Source: Roseiarcus sp963696665 (GTDB lineage Bacteria > Pseudomonadota > Alphaproteobacteria > Rhizobiales > Beijerinckiaceae). Taken from it: a stretch of 64,000 nt of DNA. The stretch's first letter is position 1; each line of letters starts with the position of its first letter. The stretch spans positions 1 through 64,000 of the forward strand of contig CAVOLE010000040.1 in assembly GCA_963696665.1 (NCBI GenBank), read 5' to 3'. A program made the position numbers and the translations under genes. The notes below the pieces were generated by a model. It saw only the letters and a program-made list of their open reading frames with translations. It did not search any database and was not told the origin of the DNA. Shown here one piece after another: positions 34,832 through 43,956 of this stretch.

Positions 34832-36198
34832 CCGCGCGCTTTCTCGATGTCTGACTTCGCCCACCACGGCCCCGGATCAATCGCAGTTCCGTCCTTGCGT
34901 AACTCTATATAGAGAACTGGTCGCGCCACGCCAACTGCGGCCGCCGTCGCCATCCGGGTAGACCCGTCGCCCATTACGCCGACCGGTTCTCCCGCCAGTA
35001 CGAACTCGCCGGATTGAACATTGATTCGATCCAACCCGGCAAGCAGGACATAATATCCTCCGCCCGCGTCGATGATCAAGAGTTGTCCGTAGCTCCGGTA
35101 CGCTCCGGCGAAAAGCACGGCGCCGTCCACCGGCGTGGATACAGTCGCCCCGGCGGGCGTCGCCAAGGAAACCCCCCGTTCGACCCCGCCGAGGTCGTCC
35201 GGCGAGCCAAATGTCTTCAAAATCGCGCCCGCGGCGGGTAGCGGCACCCGTCCTTTGGCGTCAGCGAAGGCAATTTCAGGCTTCAGGCGCGCCGTTTCGG
35301 CGCCGTGAGCGGCTTGCGCTCGAGCCTCGATTTGATTCGCCGTCGCGACCTCGCTCTCATGCGCCGCCGCGGCCGCGGCCTTGCGAGCGGCGCTCTCGCT
35401 ATCAAGCCGCGCGATGAGATCCTTGAGCGACCCCGCCTTTTTGGCGAGGTCGGCGGCGCGCTGCTGTTGCGAGCCGAGCGCGTCTTGCGCCGAGGCCAGG
35501 GACTGCTGGCGCGCGTCAATGAGCGCCGCAAGGCGCATTTTCTCAGCGGCAAGCGCTTTGCCCTGCTCGGTCAGCGCGTCGCGCTCCTGCGCAATGGATT
35601 GACGGGTCCTGGCGAGGTTGTCGAGATCTCGCCGGGCGTTTTCGATCTCAGATTTCAGCTCCGGAATAAGGGAGCCCATAACGGCGGCCGCCCGCACCGC
35701 TTCCGACATATCGTCTGGCTTGACGAGAATGGCGGGCGGAGGATTGCTGCCCATCCTCTGGAGGGCCGCAAGCACGTCGGCGATAACTCCGCGCCGACGC
35801 TCGAGCGAATGCGAGAGGTCCTCGGCAGTTGCGTTGAGGCCGGCCAATTTCTCGGCCGCGGCCGCTGCGCCGGCCTCGGCGTTCTGCACCTTGGCCGTGG
35901 TGTCGATGAGCGCCGCGGAAAGACGGGCCCGATCGGTGCGAACGGAGTCGATTTCGGTCTCGATCGCTCGCCGCTGCTTCTCCGACTCGCGTAGCGTGTC
36001 CTCGACGCCGCGCAGCTCCGTTTCCTTGTCCGCGCGCTGCTGATCAGGCGGCGCCGGCGGATTGGGCGGGTGATCGGCCGCCGCCGGGGGATTCGGCGGG
36101 GCTGGGTCGGCGAGCGCGCCGCAAGCCGCGACGAGCGACGCCACGAGGGCTGCGGCCACCGAACTCCTTCTCCCGGCGCGATTCAAGCGTTGCGACAT
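34828..36198 (-). CDS. envC: Murein hydrolase activator EnvC-like, degenerate LytM
   Basis: The 456-residue protein has an export signal (AAALVASLVAACGALA; VAAC also fits a lipobox), a Pro-rich linker, long coiled coils (about 60-290) and a C-terminal LytM domain. The zinc ligands are lost: the usual His-x(3)-Asp is RGVSL and the usual HxH is VLYIEL. That is expected of EnvC, which activates amidases rather than cutting peptidoglycan. ATG 36198 gives the shortest normal signal; ATG 36216 is possible. It lies between rlmH and ctpA on one strand. Confidence 0.9.
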   Translation of the reverse strand: MSQRLNRAGRRSSVAAALVASLVAACGALADPAPPNPPAAADHPPNPPAPPDQQRADKETELRGVEDTLRESEKQRRAIETEIDSVRTDRARLSAALIDTTAKVQNAEAGAAAAAEKLAGLNATAEDLSHSLERRRGVIADVLAALQRMGSNPPPAILVKPDDMSEAVRAAAVMGSLIPELKSEIENARRDLDNLARTRQSIAQERDALTEQGKALAAEKMRLAALIDARQQSLASAQDALGSQQQRAADLAKKAGSLKDLIARLDSESAARKAAAAAAHESEVATANQIEARAQAAHGAETARLKPEIAFADAKGRVPLPAAGAILKTFGSPDDLGGVERGVSLATPAGATVSTPVDGAVLFAGAYRSYGQLLIIDAGGGYYVLLAGLDRINVQSGEFVLAGEPVGVMGDGSTRMATAAAVGVARPVLYIELRKDGTAIDPGPWWAKSDIEKARG

Positions 36199-36240
36199 GT
36201 GCGGGCCAAGGATCATCAAATTTAGCCAATATCGCGGCGT

Positions 36241-36723
36241 TCATTGACGATGATAGGGATGGCGAGCGAGAATCGTCATCGCTCGATAAAGTTGCTCGCC
36301 GGCCATCACTCGAACGAGCTGGTGGGGCCAGGTCATCTGGCCGAAGCTCAGAACTCGATGCGCCACGGCGCGGAGGGATCGGTCGAGCCCATCCGGCCCG
36401 CCGATCGCGACCGCATAGGCCGGCCGCGACGCATCTCGCTCCCGGCCGATGTCGGCCGCCCATTCGTCGCTGGTCGCCGATGGCCCATGCTCGTCAAGCA
36501 AGACCAGGGCGCCGCCCTTGGGCGTGGCGGCGAGAATGGCCGCGGCCTCTTCGGCCCGCCTTTCATCGGGCCGGCGCGAGCGCGACTCGCCGATCTCGCG
36601 CAAGTCAACGCCGGCAAGGCCCACGTTCCGCGCGCCCTCCGCAAGCCGCTTGAAGTAACGATCGAACAGGAGACGTTCCGGCCCCGCCTTCAGTTTGCCA
36701 ACGCAAACCACCAGGAGGCGCAT
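36241..36723 (-). CDS. rlmH: 23S rRNA (pseudouridine1915-N3)-methyltransferase RlmH
   Basis: The 160-residue SPOUT methyltransferase modifies helix 69 of 23S rRNA. It begins MRLLVVCVGKLKAGPERLLF and has the knot motifs LVLLDEHGPSATSDEWA, VAIGGPDGL and the conserved C-terminus FGQMTWPHQLVRVMAGEQLY with RAMTILARHPYHR. It sits 18 bases after rsfS, the standard order. Confidence 0.96.
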   Translation of the reverse strand: MRLLVVCVGKLKAGPERLLFDRYFKRLAEGARNVGLAGVDLREIGESRSRRPDERRAEEAAAILAATPKGGALVLLDEHGPSATSDEWAADIGRERDASRPAYAVAIGGPDGLDRSLRAVAHRVLSFGQMTWPHQLVRVMAGEQLYRAMTILARHPYHRQ

Positions 36724-36741
36724 GGTTCACATATCGGCCGG

Positions 36742-37146
36742 TCAGCTTCTGGCCGCCTCTCCAGGCCGATCGGCGCTCCACATCTTCTCAAGGTTATAGA
36801 ACCGCCGGACGTCTGGACGGAAGATGTGCACGATTGCATTCCGCGCGTCGAGCAGCACCCAATCGCAAAGCGGCATTCCTTCGACTTTTGGCGAGGGATA
36901 ACCGGCGTCACGACACGCTTTGACCACCCGGTCAGCAATGGCGCCGACATGCACGCTCGAGCGCCCCGAGGCGATAATCATGCGATCGGCCAGCGTCGTC
37001 CTGCCGGAAAGGTCGATAGAGACGATATCTTCGGCCTTGGCGTCTTCAAGCCCTTCAACGATAATTTGGGACAGGCCATCGGGTGTGGGCAAACGCCCGG
37101 AGGAACTTGGGCCGCGGACGGGCCCCGCAGCTGGGTGAGGCGTCAA
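36742..37146 (-). CDS. rsfS: Ribosome silencing factor RsfS
   Basis: The 134-residue protein binds uL14 and blocks subunit joining in starvation. The family core is clear: LEDAKAEDIVSIDLSGRTTLADRMIIASG (in parts), HVGAIADRVVKACRDAG, DWVLLDARNAIVHIFRPDVR and YNLEKMW. The frame starts with TTG at 37146; a shorter TTG start nearer the conserved part is possible. It is the first gene of the leftward rsfS-rlmH-envC-ctpA cluster. Confidence 0.93.
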   Translation of the reverse strand: MTPHPAAGPVRGPSSSGRLPTPDGLSQIIVEGLEDAKAEDIVSIDLSGRTTLADRMIIASGRSSVHVGAIADRVVKACRDAGYPSPKVEGMPLCDWVLLDARNAIVHIFRPDVRRFYNLEKMWSADRPGEAARS

Positions 37147-37249
37147 GTTCAGCGTCGCATTCCTCTTCGCGCAGGGTCGATTCGCACCCCTGCACGCGAA
37201 ACATGCGACCTCCAGCCGCCCATTTCAAGCTCGCCGTTTGGCGGAGCGT

Positions 37250-38248
37250 TTACATTGTCAACACAACTTTGCCGACATGCTTGGCGCTTTCGATTCGCTC
37301 GTGCGCCTTCACGACCTCCGAGAGCGCGAAGACCGAGTCGATGACCGGCCTGCAGCGCCCAGCCTCGAGGAGCGGCCAGACCTTGGCGCGCAAAGCTTCG
37401 GCGATCACCGCCTTTTCCGCTGGCGAGCGCGGCCGCAGCGTCGAACCGGTGTGGATGAGGCGCTTCACCATAATCGGCCTGAGATCGACGGTCGCCTTTT
37501 GGCCCTTCAGAAAGGCAATCTGAACGATGCGCCCCTCCAGCGCCGCCGCCGCATAATTGCGCTCGACGTAGTCGCCGCCGACCATGTCAAGGATGACGTC
37601 GGCGCCCCGGCCCCCGGTTGCGCGAAGCGTCTGCGCAACGAAGTCGTCTTTGCTGTAGTTCACGCCGAGGTCAGCGCCCAGGCGCTCGGATTGGGTGGCT
37701 TTTTCGTCCGACCCGGCGGTCGCGACGACGCGCGCCCCGAACGCCTTGGCGAGGGCGATCGCGGTTGTGCCGATGCCGGAGGTCCCGCCGTGAACCAGCA
37801 ACGTTTCGCCGGCTTTCAGCGCGCCACGGATGAAAACGTTCGTCCAGACTGTAAAATAAGTCTCCGGGATGGCCGCCGCCTCGATCGCCGTGAGGGCTGC
37901 GGGGATCGGCAACGCATTGGTTTCATGGGCGACGCAATAGTCGGCGTAGCCGCCGCCAGGGACCAGCGCCGTCACCTTTGCGCCCAGGCGGTGAATTCTG
38001 GCGTTCGGCCCGAGCGCCGCCACTTCCCCGGCGATTTCCAGGCCGAGCACGTCGGTCACGCCGGGCGGCGGCGGATAGTGGCCCTGGCGCTGGTGGACGT
38101 CGGGTCGATTGACGCCTGCGGCTTCGACTCGGACCAAGACCTCGCCCTCGGCCGGAATCGGACGTGGGCGCAGTTGGATCTCCATCGCCTCCGGACCGCC
38201 CGGGCGAGGCGCGACGACGACGCGCATTCTTTCGCTTTGGTCAGCCAT
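37250..38248 (-). CDS. NAD(P)H-quinone oxidoreductase, PIG3-like zinc-independent MDR
   Basis: The 332-residue medium-chain reductase has the GroES-like N-terminal fold (VLVRVEAAGVNRPDVHQRQG, with VNRPD), the nucleotide site HGGTSGIGTTAIALAKAFGA and the quinone-reductase helix GADVILDMVGGDYVERN. It lacks the catalytic and structural zinc Cys of alcohol dehydrogenases. It probably reduces small quinones with NADPH. The GST gene follows upstream on the same strand after 12 bases, so the two may be co-transcribed. Confidence 0.88.
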   Translation of the reverse strand: MADQSERMRVVVAPRPGGPEAMEIQLRPRPIPAEGEVLVRVEAAGVNRPDVHQRQGHYPPPPGVTDVLGLEIAGEVAALGPNARIHRLGAKVTALVPGGGYADYCVAHETNALPIPAALTAIEAAAIPETYFTVWTNVFIRGALKAGETLLVHGGTSGIGTTAIALAKAFGARVVATAGSDEKATQSERLGADLGVNYSKDDFVAQTLRATGGRGADVILDMVGGDYVERNYAAAALEGRIVQIAFLKGQKATVDLRPIMVKRLIHTGSTLRPRSPAEKAVIAEALRAKVWPLLEAGRCRPVIDSVFALSEVVKAHERIESAKHVGKVVLTM

Positions 38249-38260
38249 GTGACGTTTCCC

Positions 38261-38932
38261 TCATTGCGACCGGACTGCTTCCGGCGCCGGCGGCGTCTCG
38301 TCAATCGCAGAGGCGGTCGCCCCATCCTCCGGCGGAGCGGCGCGGAACGCCGGAAGCGCTTCGGCGCGGGCGCAGAAAGCGCCGAGATTGGGATAGCGGC
38401 CGGTCTCCACGACATCCGCCAAAAGGGCGTGAGTAAACCCGAAGGCGCAAGCCGCGGTGATATCGGCTAGGCCCAAATCGCCCCCGATCCAACCCGAACC
38501 GGGCAGTTCGGCGTCCAATGCGCTCAAACCTGCGGTCAATTGACCCACCACCCGGTCGACCCATGGTTCGTGCTGCTTTTCCGCCGGGCGCAGCATGCGC
38601 TCATACTGGCGTTGCACCGCTTTTTCCATGACGGTCAAAGCAAGGCCCGTCGCCCAGAGCGCGCTCAGGCGCTGAGGCAGGTTCGACGGCGTCAGAGCGG
38701 CGATGCGCGGATCGACGCCAGCCAGGTAATCGAGAATGACGTTCGAATCCATCAACGCGACGCCGTCATCGGTGATGAGGGTCGGCGCTTTCAGGAGCGG
38801 ATTGAGCTTCGAGAATTGATCGATGTGCCGGAAGAGCGAGATTGGCCGGTGTATAAAAGGAGTTTTCGCGATGATCATCGCAATGGCGACCCGGCGCACG
38901 TAAGGCGAATCAAGCATACCGATCAGCTGCAT
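38261..38932 (-). CDS. Glutathione S-transferase family protein
   Basis: The 223-residue protein has an N-terminal thioredoxin-like domain (MQLIGMLDSPYVRRVAIAM; the SPYVRR turn is the GSH region; APTLITDDGVALMDSNVIL has the cis-Pro and Asp-Ser pair) and an alpha-helical C-terminal domain. The last 20 residues are Pro/Ala-rich. The start MQLIGML is fixed by the fold's first strand. It is divergent from the M23 peptidase gene. Confidence 0.9.
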   Translation of the reverse strand: MQLIGMLDSPYVRRVAIAMIIAKTPFIHRPISLFRHIDQFSKLNPLLKAPTLITDDGVALMDSNVILDYLAGVDPRIAALTPSNLPQRLSALWATGLALTVMEKAVQRQYERMLRPAEKQHEPWVDRVVGQLTAGLSALDAELPGSGWIGGDLGLADITAACAFGFTHALLADVVETGRYPNLGAFCARAEALPAFRAAPPEDGATASAIDETPPAPEAVRSQ

Positions 38933-39028
38933 GAGGATCTCCTCGATGGCGCGCCGCCGTACTACGGAAAGGAAGCTGGCGAAAGGCAAGAGGCGCTGGC
39001 GCGGAACAATGCGGTCCGGGAGGCGAAC

Positions 39029-41266
39029 TTGCGCTCGCAGGCCACGCGCGGTAACGAATTTCGCAGCCCGCCTGATTCAACGCGGGCGCCAAAAGCGAGC
39101 GAAACAACAGCTTTGACGACCTTGGCGGCTGCTTTGCCGCGGCTGGGCTCCCGCGGCGACCGCGCGACGGTCGGCCCCGACCTCGGAGTCGAGCCGCCGA
39201 TTCGACTGGGCGACGATCGGCTCGACCGCAACGAGCGGCGCCTCGCGTCGCTCAGGTGGCTGGCTGGCGCGACGCTGGCCGGGCTCTGCGGCGTGACCCT
39301 GATCGGCGCGGCTCTGTATCTCGACCTCGACAGCCAATACGATTTCGCCGAGGCGCCTGAATTCGCCCAGCCGCCGCGCCAGGCGGACTCCCAGGAAGCG
39401 GGCGTCAACCCCAGCAAGGGCGATCGGCTTCTCCGACCCGTCGACATTGTCTCGGACAAACAGACATTCAAAGCCCCGACGATCATCAAGGTCGGCGACA
39501 AGGAGGTGGTGAAGTCGCGACCGTTCACCCGCCTCGAAACGACTTTGACCATGACCCCGACAGGGTTCGCCGACGCGGTGCCCCCGTTCAACCCGCTCAA
39601 GATTACGGCCGGCGGAACGGATGTCGCCGAGGCGCCGCCCGACCCCGGTCCGGTGCAAGACAACGCGGAAGTGACGTTTCGGGTCGAGGATCTTAGTTCC
39701 AGCGACGCGGAACAGATCTCGGGAGAATTGACCCAGGCCGAGGCCGAAGCGCAGATCGTGGAAACGCTGAAAGCGCCGATCGAGAAGGCGGCTTCACAAT
39801 CTTTGCCGCCGCAGCTCCTGTTGATGCGAACGACGCGGGCTGGCGAAGCCCTGCGCCAGCTCTCCGCCTATGCAACCGTGGGCAGCGTAAGTCCGAGCAC
39901 GCCTTTCGCCTCGATCGAAGTGCGTATGATTCCCGAGAACGTCAGCAACGTGGTCAAGGCCAGCCCCGACGATGCGTCTCCGAACGAGAAGCTCGTTCAG
40001 ATGCATCACGGCGAAAGCTTCGAGGACGTGCTCAAGGCCAACGGCGCAAGCCCTGAGGCCATTCAGGCCATCCTGGCCGCCTTCGGCGTCAAGCATGGCG
40101 AGTCGCCGGTCAACGAGGGGCAGAAGATCATCCTCCTGCCGGAGGAGCCGGCGACCCGAGGGGAGAAGCCGAGGATAGCCCGCATCTCGGTCTACGCCGA
40201 CGATCAGCTCAAGGCGACGGTCGCGATCACCGATAGCGGCGCCTACAAGCCCGTGGCTCTGAAAACCCCACAGGCGCCGCGAAAGCCGAAAGCGTCGGAT
40301 GATGAGGGGGCGAACGGCGGGATGAGCCTCTATCAGAGCCTTTATGAGACGTCGCTCAAACAGGGGCTGCCGCGATCCATCATTGACGTAATGACGAGGG
40401 TCTTCGCCAACGATGTCGATTTCCAGCGTGCAACCGCGCCGGGCGACTCGATTGAGGCGTTCTTCTCCGATCCCGACGACATCAATCCCCGACCGGAGCT
40501 GCTATGCGCTTCAATGACGGTGCGGGATCAGACGTTCAAATATTACCGCTTCCAGACGCCCGACGACAACATGGTCGACTTCTACGACGAGAATGGGCGC
40601 TCGATGCGCAAGTTCCTGGTGCGCAAACCGATCGCTGAGGGCGAAATGACGTCGCCGTTCGGAATGCGCTATCACCCCATTCTGCATTATGCGCGCATGC
40701 ACACCGGGGTCGATTGGGCGGCGCCGATTGGCACGCCGATTTATGCCGCGGGCAACGGCGTCATCATCATGGCGGGGTGGGACGGTGGTTACGGGCGGCG
40801 GGTCGAGATCCAGCACGCCAACGGCTATGTGACCACCTACAATCACATGTCAGGCTTTGGCCGCGGGATCGCCGAGGGCGCGCATGTCGTCCAGGGACAA
40901 ACTGTCGGTTACCTTGGGGATACAGGACTGGCGACCGGCCCGCACCTCCACTACGAGGTGATCATCAACGGCAACTTCGTCGACCCGATGGCGATCAAGC
41001 TCCCGCGCACCCGCGAGTTTGACGGCAAGATGCTTGCGGCGTTCAAGCGCGAACGCGACCGCATCGACCAGCTCATGGGCGAGGCTCCCTCCGCTATCGC
41101 GATGTCGGCGGATAGGCCCGCTCCCACATCAACCCCCGCAACCGCAGAGCTTCAACCGAACTCAACCGCAAGTCCGACGTCGACGCCCGAGGCGAATCCC
41201 AACGCCGCGCGAACTCCGTCCGGCGCCAAGCCTGCCGCGCGCAGTTCGGCGAGCGACACGGACTGA
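39029..41266 (+). CDS. Large M23-family metallopeptidase, membrane-anchored
   Basis: The protein, about 745 residues, has a cytoplasmic N-terminus, one transmembrane helix (LAGATLAGLCGVTLIGAALY), a long periplasmic region with a LysM-like segment (about 330-390) and a C-terminal M23 domain. Zinc ligands are present: HPILHYARMHTGVDWAAP (HxxxD) and GPHLHYEV (HxH). It should cut peptidoglycan cross-links. The start is unclear; TTG 39029 is chosen because GGGAGG lies 5 bases upstream and no ATG follows the divergent GST start. The disordered tail overlaps the 3' end of gluQRS by 115 bases. Confidence 0.85.
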   Translation: MRSQATRGNEFRSPPDSTRAPKASETTALTTLAAALPRLGSRGDRATVGPDLGVEPPIRLGDDRLDRNERRLASLRWLAGATLAGLCGVTLIGAALYLDLDSQYDFAEAPEFAQPPRQADSQEAGVNPSKGDRLLRPVDIVSDKQTFKAPTIIKVGDKEVVKSRPFTRLETTLTMTPTGFADAVPPFNPLKITAGGTDVAEAPPDPGPVQDNAEVTFRVEDLSSSDAEQISGELTQAEAEAQIVETLKAPIEKAASQSLPPQLLLMRTTRAGEALRQLSAYATVGSVSPSTPFASIEVRMIPENVSNVVKASPDDASPNEKLVQMHHGESFEDVLKANGASPEAIQAILAAFGVKHGESPVNEGQKIILLPEEPATRGEKPRIARISVYADDQLKATVAITDSGAYKPVALKTPQAPRKPKASDDEGANGGMSLYQSLYETSLKQGLPRSIIDVMTRVFANDVDFQRATAPGDSIEAFFSDPDDINPRPELLCASMTVRDQTFKYYRFQTPDDNMVDFYDENGRSMRKFLVRKPIAEGEMTSPFGMRYHPILHYARMHTGVDWAAPIGTPIYAAGNGVIIMAGWDGGYGRRVEIQHANGYVTTYNHMSGFGRGIAEGAHVVQGQTVGYLGDTGLATGPHLHYEVIINGNFVDPMAIKLPRTREFDGKMLAAFKRERDRIDQLMGEAPSAIAMSADRPAPTSTPATAELQPNSTASPTSTPEANPNAARTPSGAKPAARSSASDTD

Positions 41267-42054
41267 CGGCTTTTCGAGAGTTTCGCTCCATCTCGGTCAA
41301 GAACCAGCCGATGATGCCGGTAGCGCGGTTCGGGAAGGCCGAGCAGCGCCTGCAGCAGCCGGTGGACCGAGGTCGCGGCAAGCAGGTCGCGCCCGCGCGC
41401 GACGTCGGTTACGCCCTGCAATGCATCGTCGACCACTACCGCCAGATGATAGTTTGCCGCCAGGTCTCGGCCGCGGAGGACAACGTCGCCCCATACCTCC
41501 GGCGCCGCCGAACGCCGCGAGGCGACAGCGCCCTCCCCATATTCGGCCCAGCACAGACCCGCTGGCGCGGCGTCGATCGCACGCTGCATGTCGAGGCGAA
41601 ACGCGGCCTTGTCGCCGCGGCCGGGACGCTCGCGCGCTTGCGCCGGGGAGAGCGCGCGGCAAGTTCCCGGATAGAGCGGCGCGCCGTCCGGGTCGCGCCG
41701 GCCGGCGGAAGCGCGCCTGACCTCCGTACGGCTGCAAAAGCAGGGGTAGACCAGGCCCTGCTCATCGAGGCGCGCCAACGCCGCCGCATAATCGTCGCCA
41801 TGCTCGCTCTGCCGGCGCGGCGGCGCCGGAAAGCGAAGCCCGAGCCAGGCGAGGTCGTCGATAATGCCGGCCTCGAATTGCGGCTTGCAGCGCGTGCGGT
41901 CCAAATCTTCAATGCGCAGCAGCACGCATCCATTGATTTCCGCGGCGATGCGCTCATTGATGAGCGCGGAATAGGCGTGGCCGAGATGAAGCGGCCCATT
42001 CGGCGAAGGCGCGAAGCGGAGAATGGGCGTGGTCGCTAGAATGTCATCGGTCAT
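41152..42054 (-). CDS. gluQRS: Glutamyl-Q tRNA(Asp) synthetase
   Basis: The 300-residue protein is a GluRS paralogue without the anticodon-binding domain. It attaches glutamate to the queuosine of tRNA-Asp. Visible are the HIGH-type motif PNGPLHLGHAYSALIN, the zinc site (YPCFCSRTEV with YPGTCR) and the KMSKS-like KLSKSRQSVSL. The start MTDDILATTPILRFAPSP fits the family. Its 3' end is antisense to the last 115 bases of the M23 peptidase gene. Confidence 0.93.
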   Translation of the reverse strand: MTDDILATTPILRFAPSPNGPLHLGHAYSALINERIAAEINGCVLLRIEDLDRTRCKPQFEAGIIDDLAWLGLRFPAPPRRQSEHGDDYAAALARLDEQGLVYPCFCSRTEVRRASAGRRDPDGAPLYPGTCRALSPAQARERPGRGDKAAFRLDMQRAIDAAPAGLCWAEYGEGAVASRRSAAPEVWGDVVLRGRDLAANYHLAVVVDDALQGVTDVARGRDLLAATSVHRLLQALLGLPEPRYRHHRLVLDRDGAKLSKSRQSVSLAELRAAGLAPDGVRAALGFASGVDVGLAVEFG

Positions 42055-42067
42055 CGCGACAAAGCGG

Positions 42068-42790
42068 ATGTCCAGGCCGGGGGTCCGAGCAAAGCGCCGC
42101 GCGCGTCCGGCGAAGAGGGTCTATCATCCCGGTCCGCCGATCGACGACGAGACGACGCTCCGCGAAGCCGCCGAACGCCTGCGCGCCAAAGACCCGGAGT
42201 TCATCGACCGCCTGATCGCGGCGGGCGGCCCGCCGCCGCTTCGCCGCAGGGAGGCGGGGTTTGCGGGCCTCGCCGCGATCATCGTATCGCAGCAGGTCTC
42301 GACCGCCAGCGCGACCGCCATTTTTGGTCGATTGCAAGCGCGCATCGTGCCCCTTGAGGCGCCTCAGATCGCCAAGGCGACCGAAGAGGACTTGCGCGCC
42401 TGCGGGTTGTCGAACGCCAAGATTCGCGCCTTGCGCGCGGTCGCCGAAGCGATTGTCATGGACGGCCTCGATCTTAAGGGCCTCGGCGGTCTCGACGCTG
42501 AAGACGCCCACAAGGCGCTGGTCGCGGTTAAAGGCGTGGGCCCCTGGACGGCGGACATTTTCCTCCTCTTCTGCCTCGGCCATCCGGACGCCTTCCCCGC
42601 CGGCGACCTCGCGCTGCAGGAGGCCGCCAAGCTCGCCTTGAACCTGAAGCGGCGCCCCGACGCGGCGAGGCTCGAGCGTATCGCAGAACGCTGGCGACCC
42701 TTAAGAGGCGTCGCCGCGCGCATGCTGTGGGCCTATTATCGTGGCGTCAAGTCGCGCTCCGGGATGGCTCTAACCGACGCTTCACGCTAA
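42068..42790 (+). CDS. DNA-3-methyladenine glycosylase II family (AlkA-like)
   Basis: The 240-residue HhH-GPD protein removes alkylated bases. The fold markers are GFAGLAAIIVSQQVSTASAT, the helix-hairpin-helix ALVAVKGVGPWTADIFLLF with the catalytic Asp soon after in FPAGDLALQEAA. It lacks the N-terminal extension of E. coli AlkA. ATG 42068 avoids overlap with the divergent gluQRS start; ATG 42041 is an alternative. Confidence 0.9.
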   Translation: MSRPGVRAKRRARPAKRVYHPGPPIDDETTLREAAERLRAKDPEFIDRLIAAGGPPPLRRREAGFAGLAAIIVSQQVSTASATAIFGRLQARIVPLEAPQIAKATEEDLRACGLSNAKIRALRAVAEAIVMDGLDLKGLGGLDAEDAHKALVAVKGVGPWTADIFLLFCLGHPDAFPAGDLALQEAAKLALNLKRRPDAARLERIAERWRPLRGVAARMLWAYYRGVKSRSGMALTDASR

Positions 42791-42829
42791 GCCGGAGGCC
42801 CAAGCCCAAGCGCTGGAGCCTTTTGTCCA

Positions 42830-43525
42830 ATGACCGCCGCCCTTGACGGACCCCGCATCCCCGCGGCCGCCGGCCGAACCCGCCAACTGGTGGTCTTCCT
42901 GCACGGCTACGGAGCGGACGGCGCCGATCTCATCGAGCTTGGGCGCCAATGGCGCGCGCTTCTGCCGGAGGCGGCGTTCGTCTCGCCGCACGCGCCCGAA
43001 CGAAGCCCGGCCGCGCCGATGGGCCGTCAATGGTTCGCGCTCTCCAATCGGTCGCCGGACGATCCGGGCGGCGGCGAAGACCGTTGGAACGGCGCGGTCA
43101 AGGCGCGCGGGGCGATCGACGCCTTTCTCGATGCGGAGCTCGAGCGGCTCGGCCTTGACGATTCGAAGCTGGCGCTGGTCGGGTTTAGCCAAGGCTCCAT
43201 GATGGCGCTCCATGTCGGTCTCCGGCGTCCCCGCGCGCCGGCGGGGATCCTTGGCTTTTCCGGTCTCCTGGTTGGCCCCGAGCACCTTGACGAAGCGACG
43301 GCGCGCGATGCGCATGGGCGCCCTCCGCCCATCCTGCTTGTCCATGGCGATCAGGACCCGTTGATCCCGTTTGACGCGATGTTCGTGGCGGCGGAAGCGC
43401 TCGCCCAAGCCTCGATCCCGACCCAGTGGCATCTCTCGCTTGGCGTCGGCCATGGGATCGACGCCGAAGGCCTGCGCCAGGGCGGGCTGTTCCTTGCCAA
43501 GGCGTTCGCGGACCGAAGGCGTTAG
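42830..43525 (+). CDS. Carboxylesterase/phospholipase family alpha/beta hydrolase
   Basis: The 231-residue serine hydrolase has the oxyanion segment FLHGYGADG, the nucleophile elbow VGFSQGSMMALHVG, the Asp in LVHGDQDPLIPF and the His in GVGHGIDAEG, so the triad is complete. Relatives (YpfH, carboxylesterase 2) hydrolyse short esters or lysophospholipids. It follows the AlkA-like gene by 39 bases on the same strand. Confidence 0.88.
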   Translation: MTAALDGPRIPAAAGRTRQLVVFLHGYGADGADLIELGRQWRALLPEAAFVSPHAPERSPAAPMGRQWFALSNRSPDDPGGGEDRWNGAVKARGAIDAFLDAELERLGLDDSKLALVGFSQGSMMALHVGLRRPRAPAGILGFSGLLVGPEHLDEATARDAHGRPPPILLVHGDQDPLIPFDAMFVAAEALAQASIPTQWHLSLGVGHGIDAEGLRQGGLFLAKAFADRRR

Positions 43526-43593
43526 TCCAGGCCTGCGGATACAACCAAAGCGGGAATTCGACCGCAAATAAACGCGTGTAAACGCTAGCAAGT

Positions 43594-43611
43594 GCTAGTA
43601 AATTTACTAGC
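43594..43611. repeat. 18-bp perfect palindrome in AT-rich DNA
   Basis: GCTAGTAAATTTACTAGC is self-complementary. It is preceded by another GCTAGC (43584-43589) and followed by CGCTTACTA, so related TAGT/ACTA words recur across 43580-43620. The context is unlike the GC-rich surroundings. Confidence 0.85.
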
Positions 43612-43840
43612 GCTTACTATCACTTATTTTTTCTAATCGGGACTTTTCAATGGGTTACAAGGGAAAAACATAAAAAAATTCACCCCGAGTCCCGGCTCGC
43701 GCGGCAGGTTGTGGGTCAACGTTTCAAACAGCCACGCCTTCCCGTCTTCCCGCCCGTCTACTGGCGAGCGGATAAGATTCCGCCACCGGCAATACATTGC
43801 ATATATTTCTGATTTTGTCAAGACAATTCACGCTCTTCAA

Positions 43841-43872
43841 TTCACCACCAAGGACACGAAGAGCGCGAAGGA
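43841..43872. repeat. Dispersed extragenic repeat (ACCAAGGACACGAAGAGC type)
   Basis: The segment reads ttcaccaccaaggacacgaa followed by gagcgcgaagga. Close variants are scattered between genes in many bacteria and are often misannotated as a protein with TTKDTKSAKE-like sequence. Identified from recall of that pattern. Confidence 0.5.
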
Positions 43873-43940
43873 GCGGCGCCCTGGACCGCAGCTGACGACC
43901 GGAAAGGGGTTCCCGCGCTCAGCCTTTTTTCTTTCCGAAG

Positions 43941-43956
43941 TGTGACGTGGATCACA
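43941..43956. promoter_or_regulatory. CRP/FNR-family binding site
   Basis: TGTGACGTGGATCACA has perfect TGTGA-N6-TCACA half sites. It lies 57 bases before the start codon of the exported protein at 44013, a position suited to activation. Whether a CRP or another family member binds is not readable. Confidence 0.65.

Noticed and set aside
38540..39028. N-terminal extension of the M23 peptidase to an upstream start
   Set aside because: It would run antisense through most of the GST gene, which has clear family motifs and its own start at 38932.
43709..43945. 78-residue frame containing TTKDTKSAKE
   Set aside because: The peptide is the translation of a known dispersed extragenic repeat, not a conserved protein.
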